A DNA stretch of 64,000 nt from Stutzerimonas kunmingensis (lineage in GTDB: Bacteria > Pseudomonadota > Gammaproteobacteria > Pseudomonadales > Pseudomonadaceae), in contig NZ_FORS01000006.1 in NCBI RefSeq assembly GCF_900114065.1, positions 1-64,000 on the forward strand. Direction: 5' to 3'. How positions within the stretch are numbered: the stretch's first letter is position 1; each line of letters begins with the position of its first letter. The position numbers and the translations under genes are program-made. Below, one piece after another: positions 7,732 to 15,990 of this stretch. A model generated the notes under the pieces. It worked only from the letters and a program-made list of their open reading frames with translations. It was not told the origin of the DNA and ran no database searches.

Positions 7732-8982
7732 TCAGCCTTGGTTCGGAAATACCAGCCACCCCGCCAATCCCGCCGCGAGGATCACGACGACGACGTTGAG
7801 CTTGTTCTTCCAGGCATAAAGGAATGCCAAGCCTGCGGCGAAAATCGACATGCCCACCGTCAACGATGGGACACGTTCAGCAGTGACCTGCGCCAAGTCG
7901 ATGGTGGTTGCGCCGATCAGGCCGACTACCCCAGCCGCGACGCCGTCCAGAAAGGCGTGCAGCCGTTTGTTCTCCACGACCGCCTCCAGCCGGTCGTAGA
8001 AAATCAGCGAGAACGCAAAGGCCGGAAGAAAGACACCCACCGTCATGGCCACCGCCCCGATCGGCCCCCCCGCCACATAGCCGACGAACGTGGCGAAGAT
8101 GATGAGGGGTGCCGGTAGCACACCGGACAGCGCCAGGCCGTCCAGGAACTGCCCATCCGTCATCCATCCGCGCCCGACGGCGTCGTTGCGAACGAACGGA
8201 ATCGCTGTGTAGGCGCCGCCGAAGGTGAGCAAGCCGGCCTTCAGGCCCGACGCGAAGATGAGCAGCACCGAGGCCTGGCCCTGAACGACCGCTTCCACAA
8301 GCTTCGCTGTCGGTGCAGCCCACAAAGCCACGGCCGCGGCCAGCGCCACCGCCGCCAGTGTCACCAAGAGCGCTGAGGCCCGATGATTCAGCACGAGCAG
8401 GGCGTACACAAGGCCGCCCGCCGGCAGGGTGATCCAGAAGTCGACACGACCTATGGCTGCCAGCGCGCAAACGATGGCAATGACCCACAACCAGCGATCA
8501 AGCAGGATGTGCTCGCCGATACGGTGCACGGCGCGCACGATCAGGGCGATCACAGCCGCCTGCACGCCAAGGAACGCCGCGCCCAGCGCGGTACCCACGA
8601 ATTCAATCTGGAAGTACAACCAGGACAGCGCGAACATCAGCAAGAATCCGGGAAGCATGAAACCGAGTCCCGCCAGCACGCCCCCCAGCCGCCCCTTTGC
8701 TCGGATGCCCAAATGAACGCATATTTCATGCGCTTCGGGTCCGGGCAGCACCTGCATCACCGCAAGCAGCTTGTTGAAGCGTTTGCTGGAGATCCAGCGT
8801 TCCTCGTCCACGAGCTCGCGGCGCAACATGTCGATCTGAGCCACAGGCCCGCCCCATGCGAGCAAGCCGAACTTGAGGAAGCGCGCGAAGAGCTGTGGGT
8901 AGCTCATGGGTGGAGGGACGGCTTCAGTCGTGGCATCCGTCGCCTTGCTCGGGCGATACGACTCTTCATTCGCAACGCTCAT
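7732..8982 (-). CDS. chrA: Chromate efflux transporter ChrA
   Basis: A 416-residue long-chain CHR transporter with two homologous CHR domains. The N-half signature is [15 protein letters not shown] and the C-half signature [15 protein letters not shown]; the [14 protein letters not shown] motif is also present. There are about ten hydrophobic segments. ChrA exports chromate from the cytoplasm, driven by the proton gradient, and so lowers Cr(VI) toxicity. ATG 8982 has AAGGAG 7 nt upstream. It lies downstream of chrB, separated by about 170 bp of remnant sequence, and upstream of the chrC remnant. All of these read toward the left transposon end. Confidence 0.93.
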   Translation of the reverse strand: MSVANEESYRPSKATDATTEAVPPPMSYPQLFARFLKFGLLAWGGPVAQIDMLRRELVDEERWISSKRFNKLLAVMQVLPGPEAHEICVHLGIRAKGRLGGVLAGLGFMLPGFLLMFALSWLYFQIEFVGTALGAAFLGVQAAVIALIVRAVHRIGEHILLDRWLWVIAIVCALAAIGRVDFWITLPAGGLVYALLVLNHRASALLVTLAAVALAAAVALWAAPTAKLVEAVVQGQASVLLIFASGLKAGLLTFGGAYTAIPFVRNDAVGRGWMTDGQFLDGLALSGVLPAPLIIFATFVGYVAGGPIGAVAMTVGVFLPAFAFSLIFYDRLEAVVENKRLHAFLDGVAAGVVGLIGATTIDLAQVTAERVPSLTVGMSIFAAGLAFLYAWKNKLNVVVVILAAGLAGWLVFPNQG

Positions 8983-9156
8983 AGATCTTCTCCTTGTAGT
9001 TCAACAGTAACCAGTCAAATACGGAAGTTGGCCAACAAGCCGTCGAATACGGCCGAAGCCTGCGGCCAGCAGCAGGTCGTCTTGGGTGATGTCCCAGAAA
9101 GACGGACGGGCCGGGCGTGGTTGCGCGGCGGTCTGAGGACTGGTCGGGGCGTTCAC
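8966..9156 (-). pseudogene. Recombination scar: chrA start fragment plus chrB end fragment
   Basis: Between chrB and chrA two remnants are joined. A GTG overlapping the chrB stop begins NAPTSPQTAAQPRPARPSFW, which I recognise as the style of ChrA N-termini. After a junction near 9090 another frame ends [15 protein letters not shown] and runs into the chrA start. The last piece closely resembles the end of the intact chrB (FDWLLKSYEDK), and the DNA aligns as well. This suggests two tandem chrBA units that recombined, losing chrA of the first and most of chrB of the second. Confidence 0.45.
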
Positions 9157-10097
9157 GTTGTTTTGTCCTCGTAACTCTTCAATAGCCAATCAAAAATTTC
9201 GCACGCGCGGGCAAGCAGCGCGTCGTCATCGGGTTCCGATGCGCGCAAGCCGGCGAGCAGCGATTCGATGCCCAGCGCTTCTGCTACCGGCAGCCCGCCC
9301 AAATCCAGGCAATGCACGAGCTTGCCCAGGCGTACCAGTGCAGGGGCGGAATCAAGTCCGAAACTCGCCAGCAGCGTCTCGAAGGTGACCTTGGTGCCCA
9401 CATGACTGAAGGCGGCGCCGTCGAAATCGAAGCCGAGCCAGCCATTGCGGCAGTCGGAGGGACTCGCCAGCCAGACGATGCGCGCGCTCGGGTCGATGAA
9501 CCGCCGGATCAGCCAGGCCGAAGCGAGTCGGTCCACCCACGGGCGCGCCCGCGTGGCCCAGGTCCGACCCTGATAGTCGGCGCGGTTCAGCCGCGGAATA
9601 TCCGTCTGCCGGGCGGTCGGCTCGTCGGGAGACATACGGCGGGTGATCGCGTCGCGCAGGTCGTCCAGCAGGCTCAAGGTCTGCCGCTGCGCCTCGCCGG
9701 GGAAGAAGTCGATGCGGTTCACCTGCTCGAAGCGGCGCACGAGCGGCTGGAGCTTGCGCATGGCATCGGCGCCGTCCGGGGATGCCAGGTTACGCCCGAG
9801 CGCTTTGATCTCCTCGGCGATGCTGGCGTACTCCTCGCCCCGGTCGAACAGGGCGCGTAGCGCGGCCTTCTGAGCTTCGTCACACCCCGACAGTCGATAG
9901 ACCTGGCCGCTGCCCCCGACTTCCACCGCCTGCGCCGCCACTTCGCCCAGCGTCGCCGCACTGTCCGCCGAGTCGGGCAGCAGATAGACCCCGTCGCGCA
10001 GCGTTGCGCAGCCCTGCGCTTTGACAGAACGCCAGACGCGCATGCGGCCGGTCGATGCCTTGGTGGGCAGGCTGACGAATAGGGCAAGAAAGCTCAA
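9153..10097 (-). CDS. chrB: Chromate-responsive regulator ChrB
   Basis: A 314-residue ChrB protein. It has an N-terminal domain (about residues 1-150, RVWRSVKAQGCATLRDGVYL), then the ChrB C-terminal domain with WATRARPWVDRLASAWLIRRFIDP and HCLDLGG. ChrB is the chromate-sensing factor needed for induction of chr operons. Its gene comes first, which fits a chrB-chrA order transcribed towards the left transposon end. The promoter must lie in the 220 bases shared with the divergent tnpR and its res site. Confidence 0.9.
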   Translation of the reverse strand: MSFLALFVSLPTKASTGRMRVWRSVKAQGCATLRDGVYLLPDSADSAATLGEVAAQAVEVGGSGQVYRLSGCDEAQKAALRALFDRGEEYASIAEEIKALGRNLASPDGADAMRKLQPLVRRFEQVNRIDFFPGEAQRQTLSLLDDLRDAITRRMSPDEPTARQTDIPRLNRADYQGRTWATRARPWVDRLASAWLIRRFIDPSARIVWLASPSDCRNGWLGFDFDGAAFSHVGTKVTFETLLASFGLDSAPALVRLGKLVHCLDLGGLPVAEALGIESLLAGLRASEPDDDALLARACEIFDWLLKSYEDKTT

Positions 10098-10149
10098 GCA
10101 CGGGCTCCTTCGTCAAAAAGATGATTAATGTTACAAATACTACAATAAG

Positions 10150-10318
10150 TTATATCTAATACACAACTCATGTCGGAGCGTCAATTTAAGGCATACCCTA
10201 ACTGGATGTCAGGAATGGCCACGCTGCGCCGTCAGAATAGAGTCTGCTTTCACATTCTTTGACACATGCTTGCCAAGGTCATAGATTCCAACCTGACAAA
10301 TTCAAGGCTTAGGGCGCA
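10150..10318. promoter_or_regulatory. Probable res recombination site and divergent chrB/tnpR promoters
   Basis: This intergenic region precedes tnpR, where Tn21-subgroup transposons carry the three-subsite res. Imperfect inverted TGTC/GACA-type half sites recur (about 10171-10209, 10229-10265 and 10294-10318), as expected for subsites I to III. It also contains the AT-rich stretch 10120-10170, likely the promoter for chrB. Exact subsites were not resolved. Confidence 0.5.
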
Positions 10319-10933
10319 ATGGAACCAAAAACCAACGTAAGCCCTACCGCCCATCCAGCCTATGGAGGCATCTTGCAGGGACAACGCATCGGTTACGTTC
10401 GGGTCAGCAGTTACGACCAGAACCCGGAACGCCAACTTGAGCAGGTCGAGATCGGCAAGCTGTTCACCGACAAGGCCTCGGGCAAGGACACCCAGCGCCC
10501 GCAGCTGGAAGCCATGCTCGGATTCGTCCGCGAAGGCGATACCGTGGTGGTGCACAGCATGGATCGCCTGGCGCGCAACCTCGACGATCTGCGCCGTCTG
10601 GTGCAAAGGCTGACCAAGCGCGGCGTGCGCATCGAGTTCTTGAAGGAGGGGTTGGTGTTCACCGGCGAGGACTCGCCCATGGCCAACCTCATGTTGTCGG
10701 TCATGGGGGCCTTTGCCGAGTTCGAGCGCGCCCTGATCCGCGAGCGGCAGCGCGAGGGCATCGCCCTGGCCAAGCAGCGCGGTGCTTACCGGGGCCGCAA
10801 GAAAGCTCTCTCCGACGATCAAGCCATCACGTTGCGGCAGCGGGCCGCTGCCGGCGAGCCGAAGGCTCAGCTCGCACGCGAGTTCGGCATCAGCCGTGAA
10901 ACCCTCTACCAGTACCTTCGCACGGACGACTGA
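10319..10933 (+). CDS. tnpR: Tn3-family serine resolvase TnpR
   Basis: A serine recombinase of the Tn21/Tn1721 TnpR class. The catalytic Ser is in YVRVSS, followed by NPERQLE, DKASGKD, the VHSMDRLARNLDDLR helix and the GAFAEFERALIRERQREG motif. A C-terminal helix-turn-helix (AQLAREFGISRETLYQYL) completes it. It resolves cointegrates at res. The 204-residue frame from ATG 10319 is about 18 residues longer than Tn21 TnpR, so an internal start near GQRIGYV is possible. tnpA begins 3 nt after its stop. Confidence 0.95.
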   Translation: MEPKTNVSPTAHPAYGGILQGQRIGYVRVSSYDQNPERQLEQVEIGKLFTDKASGKDTQRPQLEAMLGFVREGDTVVVHSMDRLARNLDDLRRLVQRLTKRGVRIEFLKEGLVFTGEDSPMANLMLSVMGAFAEFERALIRERQREGIALAKQRGAYRGRKKALSDDQAITLRQRAAAGEPKAQLAREFGISRETLYQYLRTDD

Positions 10934-10936
10934 ACC

Positions 10937-12535
10937 ATGCCGCGTCGCTCGATTCTCTCGGCTACGGAGCGCGACACCCTGCTTGCGCTGCCAGAAAGCC
11001 AGGATGACCTGATCCGCTACTACACCTTCAACGACTCCGACCTATCCCTGATCCGTCAACGGCGGGGCGATGGCAACCGCCTCGGCTTCGCCGTGCAGCT
11101 CTGCCTGCTGCGCTACCCTGGTTATGCGCTGGGCAACGACACGGCGCTACCCGAGCCCGTGATCCAGTGGGTGGCCAAGCAAGTCCAAGCCGACCCCGCG
11201 AGTTGGGCGAAGTACGGTGAGCGCGACGTGACCCGCCGCGAGCACGCTCTGGAACTGCGCACCTACCTGCAACTGGCCCCGTTCGGTCTGTCGGACTTCC
11301 GCGCCCTGGTGCGCGAGTTGACCGAGCTGGCCCAGCAGGCCGACAAGGGCTTGCTGCTGGCCGGGCAGGCGCTGGAGAGCTTGCGCCAGAAGCGGCGCAT
11401 CCTGCCGACGCTGAGCGTTATTGACCGGGCGTGTTCGGAGGCCATTGCACGCGCCAATCGGCGGGTCTATCGCGCCCTGATCGAGCCGTTGAACCCATCG
11501 CATCACGCCAAGCTCGACGAACTGCTCACCATTAAGGCCGGCAGCAACAGCACTTGGTTGACCTGGTTGCGGCAATCACCGCTGAAGCCGAACTCGCGGC
11601 ACATGATCGAGCACATCGAGCGGCTGAAGATTTTCCAACTGGTGGGCCTTCCCGACAGCCTCGGCCGGCACATCCACCAGAACCGATTGCTGAAGCTCGC
11701 CCGCGAGGGCGGGCAGATGACGCCACAAGACCTCGGCAAGTTCGAACCGGAGAGGCGCTATGCCACGCTGGTCGCCGTGGTACTGGAAAGCACCGCGACC
11801 GTGATCGATGAACTGGTTGATCTGCACGACCGCATCCTGGTCAAGCTGTTCAGTGGCGCGAAACACAAGCATCAGCAGCAGTTCCAGAAGCAGGGCAAAG
11901 CGATCAATGACAAGGTGCGCCTGTACTCGAAGATCGGCCAGGCCCTGCTGGACGCTAAAGAGTCCGGTGACGATCCGTTCGCCGCCATCGAGGCGGTCAT
12001 TCCCTGGGACGAGTTCACCCAGAGTGTCACTGAGGCCGAGCTGCTGGCCCGGCCGGAAGCCTTCGACCACCTGCACCTGGTCAGCGAGAACTTCGCTACG
12101 CTACGCCGCTACACCCCAGCCTTTCTGGAGGTGCTTCAGCTCCGAGCCGCGACGGCAGCGCAAGCCGTGCTGGATGCCGTTCAGACCCTACGCGAGATGA
12201 ATGCCGATAATCTGCGCAAGGTGCCCTCCGACGCACCGACCGCCTTCATCAAGCCGCGCTGGAAACCGCTGGTGATCACCCCGGAAGGCATCGACCGGCG
12301 CTTCTACGAAATCTGCGCCTTGTCCGAGTTGAAGAACGCGCTGCGCTCCGGCGACATCTGGGTCAAAGGCTCGCGGCAGTTCCGCGACTTCGATGACTAC
12401 CTACTGCCTCCCGAGAAATTCGCCGCACTCAAGCGGGAACAGGCGCTGCCACTCGCGATCAACCCGAACAGCGACCAGTACCTGGAAGAGCGTTTGCAGC
12501 TGCTGGACGAGCAGCTGGCCACTGTCACCCGACTG
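10937..12535 (+). pseudogene. tnpA: tnpA of the outer transposon, 5' part (interrupted)
   Basis: This part encodes the first 533 residues of a Tn21-subgroup TnpA ([31 protein letters not shown]), up to TVTRL. The frame then enters the inverted repeat of the inner transposon and stops at 12562. Joining it to 18996-20363, with one GACTG kept, restores a 988-codon frame across [15 protein letters not shown], the same length as the intact inner TnpA. It is disrupted solely by insertion. The DDE catalytic region is in the other part. Confidence 0.93.
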
Positions 12536-12573
12536 GGGGTCGTCTCAGAAAACGGAAAATAAAGCACGCTAAG
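12536..12573 (+). repeat. Left terminal inverted repeat of the inner transposon
   Basis: The 38-bp end starts GGGGTCGTCTCAG and ends AAAGCACGCTAAG, the Tn21-type end. It is a perfect inverted match to 18953-18990. The preceding GACTG (12531-12535) is the target duplication. Confidence 0.96.
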
Positions 12574-13126
12574 CGTGCGTGGAGGCTGGCACCCAGCGGT
12601 ACAGCGTCGGAATGGACACGCCGAGGTTCTTGGCCACGTCCTTGGGCGGCACCCCGCTGGCCAGCAGCTTCTTGGCCGACTCGATCTTGCTGTCGGTCAT
12701 CTTCGGCTTGCGGCCGCCTTTGCGGCCGAGCTGCTTGGCGACTTCCAGCCCGGCGCGGGTGCGCTCGACGGTCAGCTCGCGCTCCATTTCGGCAAGGCTC
12801 GCCATGACGTGGAAGAAGAACCGCCCGGATGGTGTGCCGGTGTCGATGGAGTCGGTGAGGCTCCTGAACTGGACACCGTGCTTGTGCAGATCGCCGACCA
12901 GATCGACCAGTTGCTTGACCGACCGGCCCAGCCGGTCGAGCTTCCAGACGACCAAAGTATCGCCTTCGCGCAGCATTTCGAGCGTCTTGGCCAAGCCAGG
13001 CCGGTCTGCCCGCGTGCCACTCACCTTGTCCTCGAAGACCTTTTTACATCCGGCCTTGCTCAAGGCTTCGCGTTGCAGCTCCAGGTTCTGATCCTGCGTC
13101 GAGACGCGCGCATAGCCAATCAACAT
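12569..13126 (-). CDS. tnpR: Serine recombinase/resolvase of inner transposon
   Basis: A 185-residue small serine recombinase. The catalytic Ser is in YARVSTQDQN, followed by DKVSGTRADRPGL, VVWKLDRLGRS and the SLAEMERELTVERTRAGL helix. A C-terminal helix-turn-helix ends VSIPTLYRWV. It is closer to the Hin/Gin-like and Tn3-resolvase group with KLDRLGRS than to the outer TnpR. Its last codons extend into the left terminal repeat. The start overlaps the upstream gene's stop by about 7 nt, so it is translated as the last gene of a passenger operon. Confidence 0.92.
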   Translation of the reverse strand: MLIGYARVSTQDQNLELQREALSKAGCKKVFEDKVSGTRADRPGLAKTLEMLREGDTLVVWKLDRLGRSVKQLVDLVGDLHKHGVQFRSLTDSIDTGTPSGRFFFHVMASLAEMERELTVERTRAGLEVAKQLGRKGGRKPKMTDSKIESAKKLLASGVPPKDVAKNLGVSIPTLYRWVPASTHA

Positions 13127-13491
13127 GGCTTGTCTCGCGCCCGGTCGATGCGTTCCTGCATCGCCTGCATCACTTCTTCGTGGGTGTACGATCTGGCGTT
13201 GGCGTCGGTGGCTTGCCGCAGGGCTTCCTCAACCTCGCGCGTCATCCGCTCGTAATCCTCCGGCCACAGCGCTTGCTCCATGCGCAGCGACGCCTGACCC
13301 AGCAGGTGCAGCAGGCTGAACAGCCGCATGTCGTTGGTGGCGACGATGCGCTCCCGAATCTGCTCCTGAATAGCTTCGCTAGCCCGATGCGCTTGTGGTG
13401 TGGCAGTCCCCTCGTAGTCAGCGGGGAATTCCGCTTCCTCGGCAATCCTTGCCCAGGCGCTGGCCAGCGCCTCGATGGTTGACGTGCTCAT
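13120..13491 (-). CDS. Hypothetical protein, antitoxin-like C-terminus
   Basis: A 123-residue mainly alpha-helical acidic protein (MSTSTIEALASAWARIAEEAEF). Its C-terminal YTHEEVMQAMQERIDRAR resembles the tails of RelB/StbD-type antitoxins, but no toxin partner of that type is next to it. ATG 13491 overlaps the stop of the upstream membrane protein gene (ATGA), and its own stop overlaps the resolvase start. Longer frames starting upstream run antisense-like and are not supported. Function unknown. Confidence 0.6.
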   Translation of the reverse strand: MSTSTIEALASAWARIAEEAEFPADYEGTATPQAHRASEAIQEQIRERIVATNDMRLFSLLHLLGQASLRMEQALWPEDYERMTREVEEALRQATDANARSYTHEEVMQAMQERIDRARDKPC

Positions 13492-13988
13492 TTCCGCCGC
13501 TCCTGTGCTCTTTGGCGAATCAACCGGCCAAGGGGCCTCGACGCGAAAACCAGCAGCATCACGCCTATCGGATACCAGGTCGAGAAGACCACCAAGGCAT
13601 CGAAGGCTGGCCGTCCGGTGTTGGTAGGCAGTACGGCGGTCACAGCCATCAACCCGCCGACCGTCCAGATGATGCGCCACACGTAGGGCATCACGCGGGG
13701 CACGTAGCCGTCATCGAAAGCGGTCTGGTAGTAGCGGCGCAGGCCGCGCTCGGCAAGCGCCTGGCGCTGCCGCTCCGACAGCGCATCCGTCCGGCCATAC
13801 CAGCGCCGGAATGGTGGACAGCGCAGCAGCAAAGGGGTGAAGAGGATCATCACCGCCACGATCGCGACACCCCACGCCATGACGGCGCCGGCATCGGGCC
13901 GCTTGGCGTTCTCGATCACGGGCGCGAAGACGCCCGGAGCACCGATCATCCAGAACAGCGCAATGTGCTGATGGAAGGAGAGCTTCAT
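13488..13988 (-). CDS. Small membrane protein
   Basis: A 166-residue protein with hydrophobic segments near residues 10-25, 35-60 and two more between about 105 and 155 (IIWTVGGLMAVTAVL and WYPIGVMLLVFA). These flank a basic loop (ERQRQALAERGLRRYY), and the end is Arg-rich. I know no assigned family. Its start overlaps the stop of the upstream 108-aa gene and its stop overlaps the next start, so all are one translationally coupled unit leading to the resolvase. Confidence 0.65.
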   Translation of the reverse strand: MKLSFHQHIALFWMIGAPGVFAPVIENAKRPDAGAVMAWGVAIVAVMILFTPLLLRCPPFRRWYGRTDALSERQRQALAERGLRRYYQTAFDDGYVPRVMPYVWRIIWTVGGLMAVTAVLPTNTGRPAFDALVVFSTWYPIGVMLLVFASRPLGRLIRQRAQERRK

Positions 13989-14311
13989 TTGCTCATCCAC
14001 TTGCGCAGCAGGCGCTTTTTCAGGGAGGCGCGTTCTTGCGGGTTGCGTCCCTTGTGATTGGCGATGCGATCCGCCGTGGCGGCCTGGCGCTTGACGGGCC
14101 AGTAGGAGCGGCCATCCTTGCCCATCGACCAGACGCTGCTGGCCTGGTTTTCCAGCAGGGGCAGATGGGCGCTCAGGGCTTCGGGCGACGCGCTGGTCAG
14201 CGCCGTGCGCTCACGGGTGCGCCAGCGCTGATGCCAGAGCTTCTTGTCCTCGCGCTCGCTGCCGCAGGTCGTGTGCCCGACGATGGGTGTTTTGCGGCGG
14301 CTGCGGCTCAT
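13985..14311 (-). CDS. Small basic hypothetical protein
   Basis: A 108-residue Arg/Lys-rich protein beginning MSRSRRKTPIVGHTT and ending LLRKWMSK. It is probably soluble and could bind nucleic acid. The SRSRRKTPI-type start recurs in short proteins of mobile elements. Its 3' end overlaps the membrane protein gene by 4 nt. It appears to be the first gene of the four-gene passenger/resolvase unit, since 254 bases without a convincing gene precede it. Function unknown. Confidence 0.6.
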   Translation of the reverse strand: MSRSRRKTPIVGHTTCGSEREDKKLWHQRWRTRERTALTSASPEALSAHLPLLENQASSVWSMGKDGRSYWPVKRQAATADRIANHKGRNPQERASLKKRLLRKWMSK

Positions 14312-14565
14312 AACGTAGTGGTCTCCAAGAACATTCAGGACTGATCCCAGGCGTCGATGGTCAAGACCTGATCGGCAGGACAGGCGGCTACGCGGTCGGG
14401 AACTGGATGGTGTTCAGTCTCATGCCGACCCCATTCGATTGATCGCGTCGCTTGCGGCACGCTGCGACGCAAGGAGGTTTGCGACCTGGTTTAGCAGCCG
14501 TGTCCGCTGCATGTCTGTTACCTATCTCCCCGACCGCTCATTGGACCAACTCCAGAGATTGGGCT

Positions 14566-14922
14566 CTATCGCTCAGCCAATACGAAACCGGCATTGGCTG
14601 ATGCCACAACCGAGACGAACACAAATGGCTCGGTACCTGTATTTCGCGCCCCGTGCACTTGGCCCGGTCTTGCCACGGCTATCTCACCTTCCCTGAGGGC
14701 ACGAACAATCCCATTGCCCTGAAAGTAATCAGCCATTCCCGACAAAACAGTCCACGTGTCTTGGCCGTGAGGATGAATGTGAGCCGCAATTTCCTGCCCG
14801 GGATGGACATGCCAAACCACGATAATTGAGTCTCGGGTTTCAAGCACAACGGAACGAATAGGCTCGCCTTCGGACGGCTGAACATACTCGGCTACAGAAA
14901 ATATTCTCGATTCAACAGTCAT
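14566..14922 (-). CDS. Cupin-domain protein
   Basis: A 118-residue single-domain cupin. The metal-binding histidines occur in HVHPGQEIAAHIHPHGQD, with the second cupin motif in VARPGQVHGARNTG. ATG 14922 is preceded by GGGATCTCCG-type sequence with a GGGA Shine-Dalgarno-like run. Cupins of this size bind a metal and act as small isomerases, dioxygenases or sensors; the substrate is not predictable. It is a passenger of the inner transposon, between the MntA/HepT pair and the resolvase block. Confidence 0.75.
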   Translation of the reverse strand: MTVESRIFSVAEYVQPSEGEPIRSVVLETRDSIIVVWHVHPGQEIAAHIHPHGQDTWTVLSGMADYFQGNGIVRALREGEIAVARPGQVHGARNTGTEPFVFVSVVASANAGFVLAER

Positions 14923-14969
14923 CGGAGATCCCTCTTTCACAGTGCCCCCAGACAGGCTGGATATGAATT

Positions 14970-15143
14970 CTAACTCGAATTTGAACGGGAGGCTGGTCGT
15001 GCGGTCGTGCAGTTGCCGATGAGCGTGTCGGCTGCTGCCTCCTTGCCCACCAGCGAACTCACGTCCGTTGCGGCCATCCAGAAGGTCTTGCCCGAGCGCG
15101 GCTCATAGGTCGCGGGATCGAACACGCCAGAGGGGCCGAACAT
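14970..15143 (-). CDS. Short ORF (57 aa), possibly a gene fragment
   Basis: The frame from ATG 15143 reads MFGPSGVFDPATYEPRSG, then WMAATDVSSLVGKEAA, and stops at 14970. It begins 15 nt after the hepT stop. The composition looks protein-like up to about residue 45, then becomes random, as if truncated. I do not recognise the family. Confidence 0.35.
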   Translation of the reverse strand: MFGPSGVFDPATYEPRSGKTFWMAATDVSSLVGKEAAADTLIGNCTTARPASRSNSS

Positions 15144-15158
15144 CGGCGGCTTGATTGG

Positions 15159-15545
15159 TCATGGCTCCATGCCTTTGTCGTTACGGTCTTCATCGTCGGC
15201 ATCCTGACGCACGGCGGGCAATTGCTGGAGCAACGCCGGCAGCCATTCCTGTACCGTCTCCCACACCACATCGAGGTTGATGTCGAAATAGCCGTGAGCC
15301 ATGCGATTACGCATATTGCGCATGCTGCGCCACGGCACGTCGGCATGCGCCTGGGTGAACTCGACGTAGCCATCCATCACCTTTGTGGCCGCCTCGCCGA
15401 TGACGATCAGGCTCATGATGACGGCCTGCTGGGTGCGCTTGTCGGCCAAGAAGTCGTCCTTGGCCATCCCTTCCACGAAGCTGCGCGCATCGGTTGCGGC
15501 CTGCTGAATGTGGTCGAGGTAATCGGGCAGGCGGTTCTCGCTCAT
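15159..15545 (-). CDS. hepT: HepT-family RNase toxin
   Basis: A 128-residue all-alpha HEPN/DUF86 protein with the catalytic R-x4-H-x-Y motif in RNRMAHGYF near residue 82. HepT toxins cleave RNA and are neutralised by a MntA-type nucleotidyltransferase that adds AMP to the Tyr of this motif. The cognate gene lies immediately upstream and overlaps by 4 nt. This pair is a passenger of the inner Tn3-family transposon and may help retain it. Confidence 0.87.
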   Translation of the reverse strand: MSENRLPDYLDHIQQAATDARSFVEGMAKDDFLADKRTQQAVIMSLIVIGEAATKVMDGYVEFTQAHADVPWRSMRNMRNRMAHGYFDINLDVVWETVQEWLPALLQQLPAVRQDADDEDRNDKGMEP

Positions 15546-15838
15546 ATCGGTTGCGCCTCCGCGAGCACCTTGGCCCGGAACTTCGGCGGCAGGTCGCCGG
15601 GAGTCAGCAGATCGACGTCAACGCCGAGCAGCGATTTCAGTTCTTCTTCCAAATCGCCCAAGTCCAACAACGTGGCACCGGGCAGCGCATCGACCAACAG
15701 GTCGAGGTCGCTGCCATCCCGGTCGGTGCCATGCAGCACCGAGCCGAAGACGCGCGGGTTCGCGGCGCGAAAGCGGCCTACCGCTTCACGCACTGCGCTT
15801 CGCTTCATGTCAAGCACAACAGACGGTCGCATGCGCAT
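15542..15838 (-). CDS. mntA: MntA-family nucleotidyltransferase antitoxin
   Basis: A 98-residue minimal nucleotidyltransferase. It has the GS-x10-D-x-D active-site pattern in GSVLHGTDRDGSDLDLLVD, and a third acid probably in DVDLLTPGD. It is the expected antitoxin, AMPylating HepT. The start could be ATG 15838 or the later MKRSAVREA at 15808; the former is kept. It is transcribed away from tnpA, with which it shares a 150-bp promoter region. Confidence 0.85.
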   Translation of the reverse strand: MRMRPSVVLDMKRSAVREAVGRFRAANPRVFGSVLHGTDRDGSDLDLLVDALPGATLLDLGDLEEELKSLLGVDVDLLTPGDLPPKFRAKVLAEAQPI

Positions 15839-15990
15839 CCTTTCTTATCGAAACTCGTTGAGATGATATGCAATCAAGAATAGAATTTCAAGAGCTATTT
15901 TCGAGAATCGCAATGCCTTGATTCCCGTGCCGCGCCGGTTGCCTTGGCGGGCTTGTCACAAACCTACGTTTTCAAGAAGAAGGAAACCGC

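Noticed and set aside
8383..9174. 263-codon + strand frame opposite chrA and the scar
   Set aside because: Antisense shadow of chrA, with Gln/His/Asp-rich nonsense composition.
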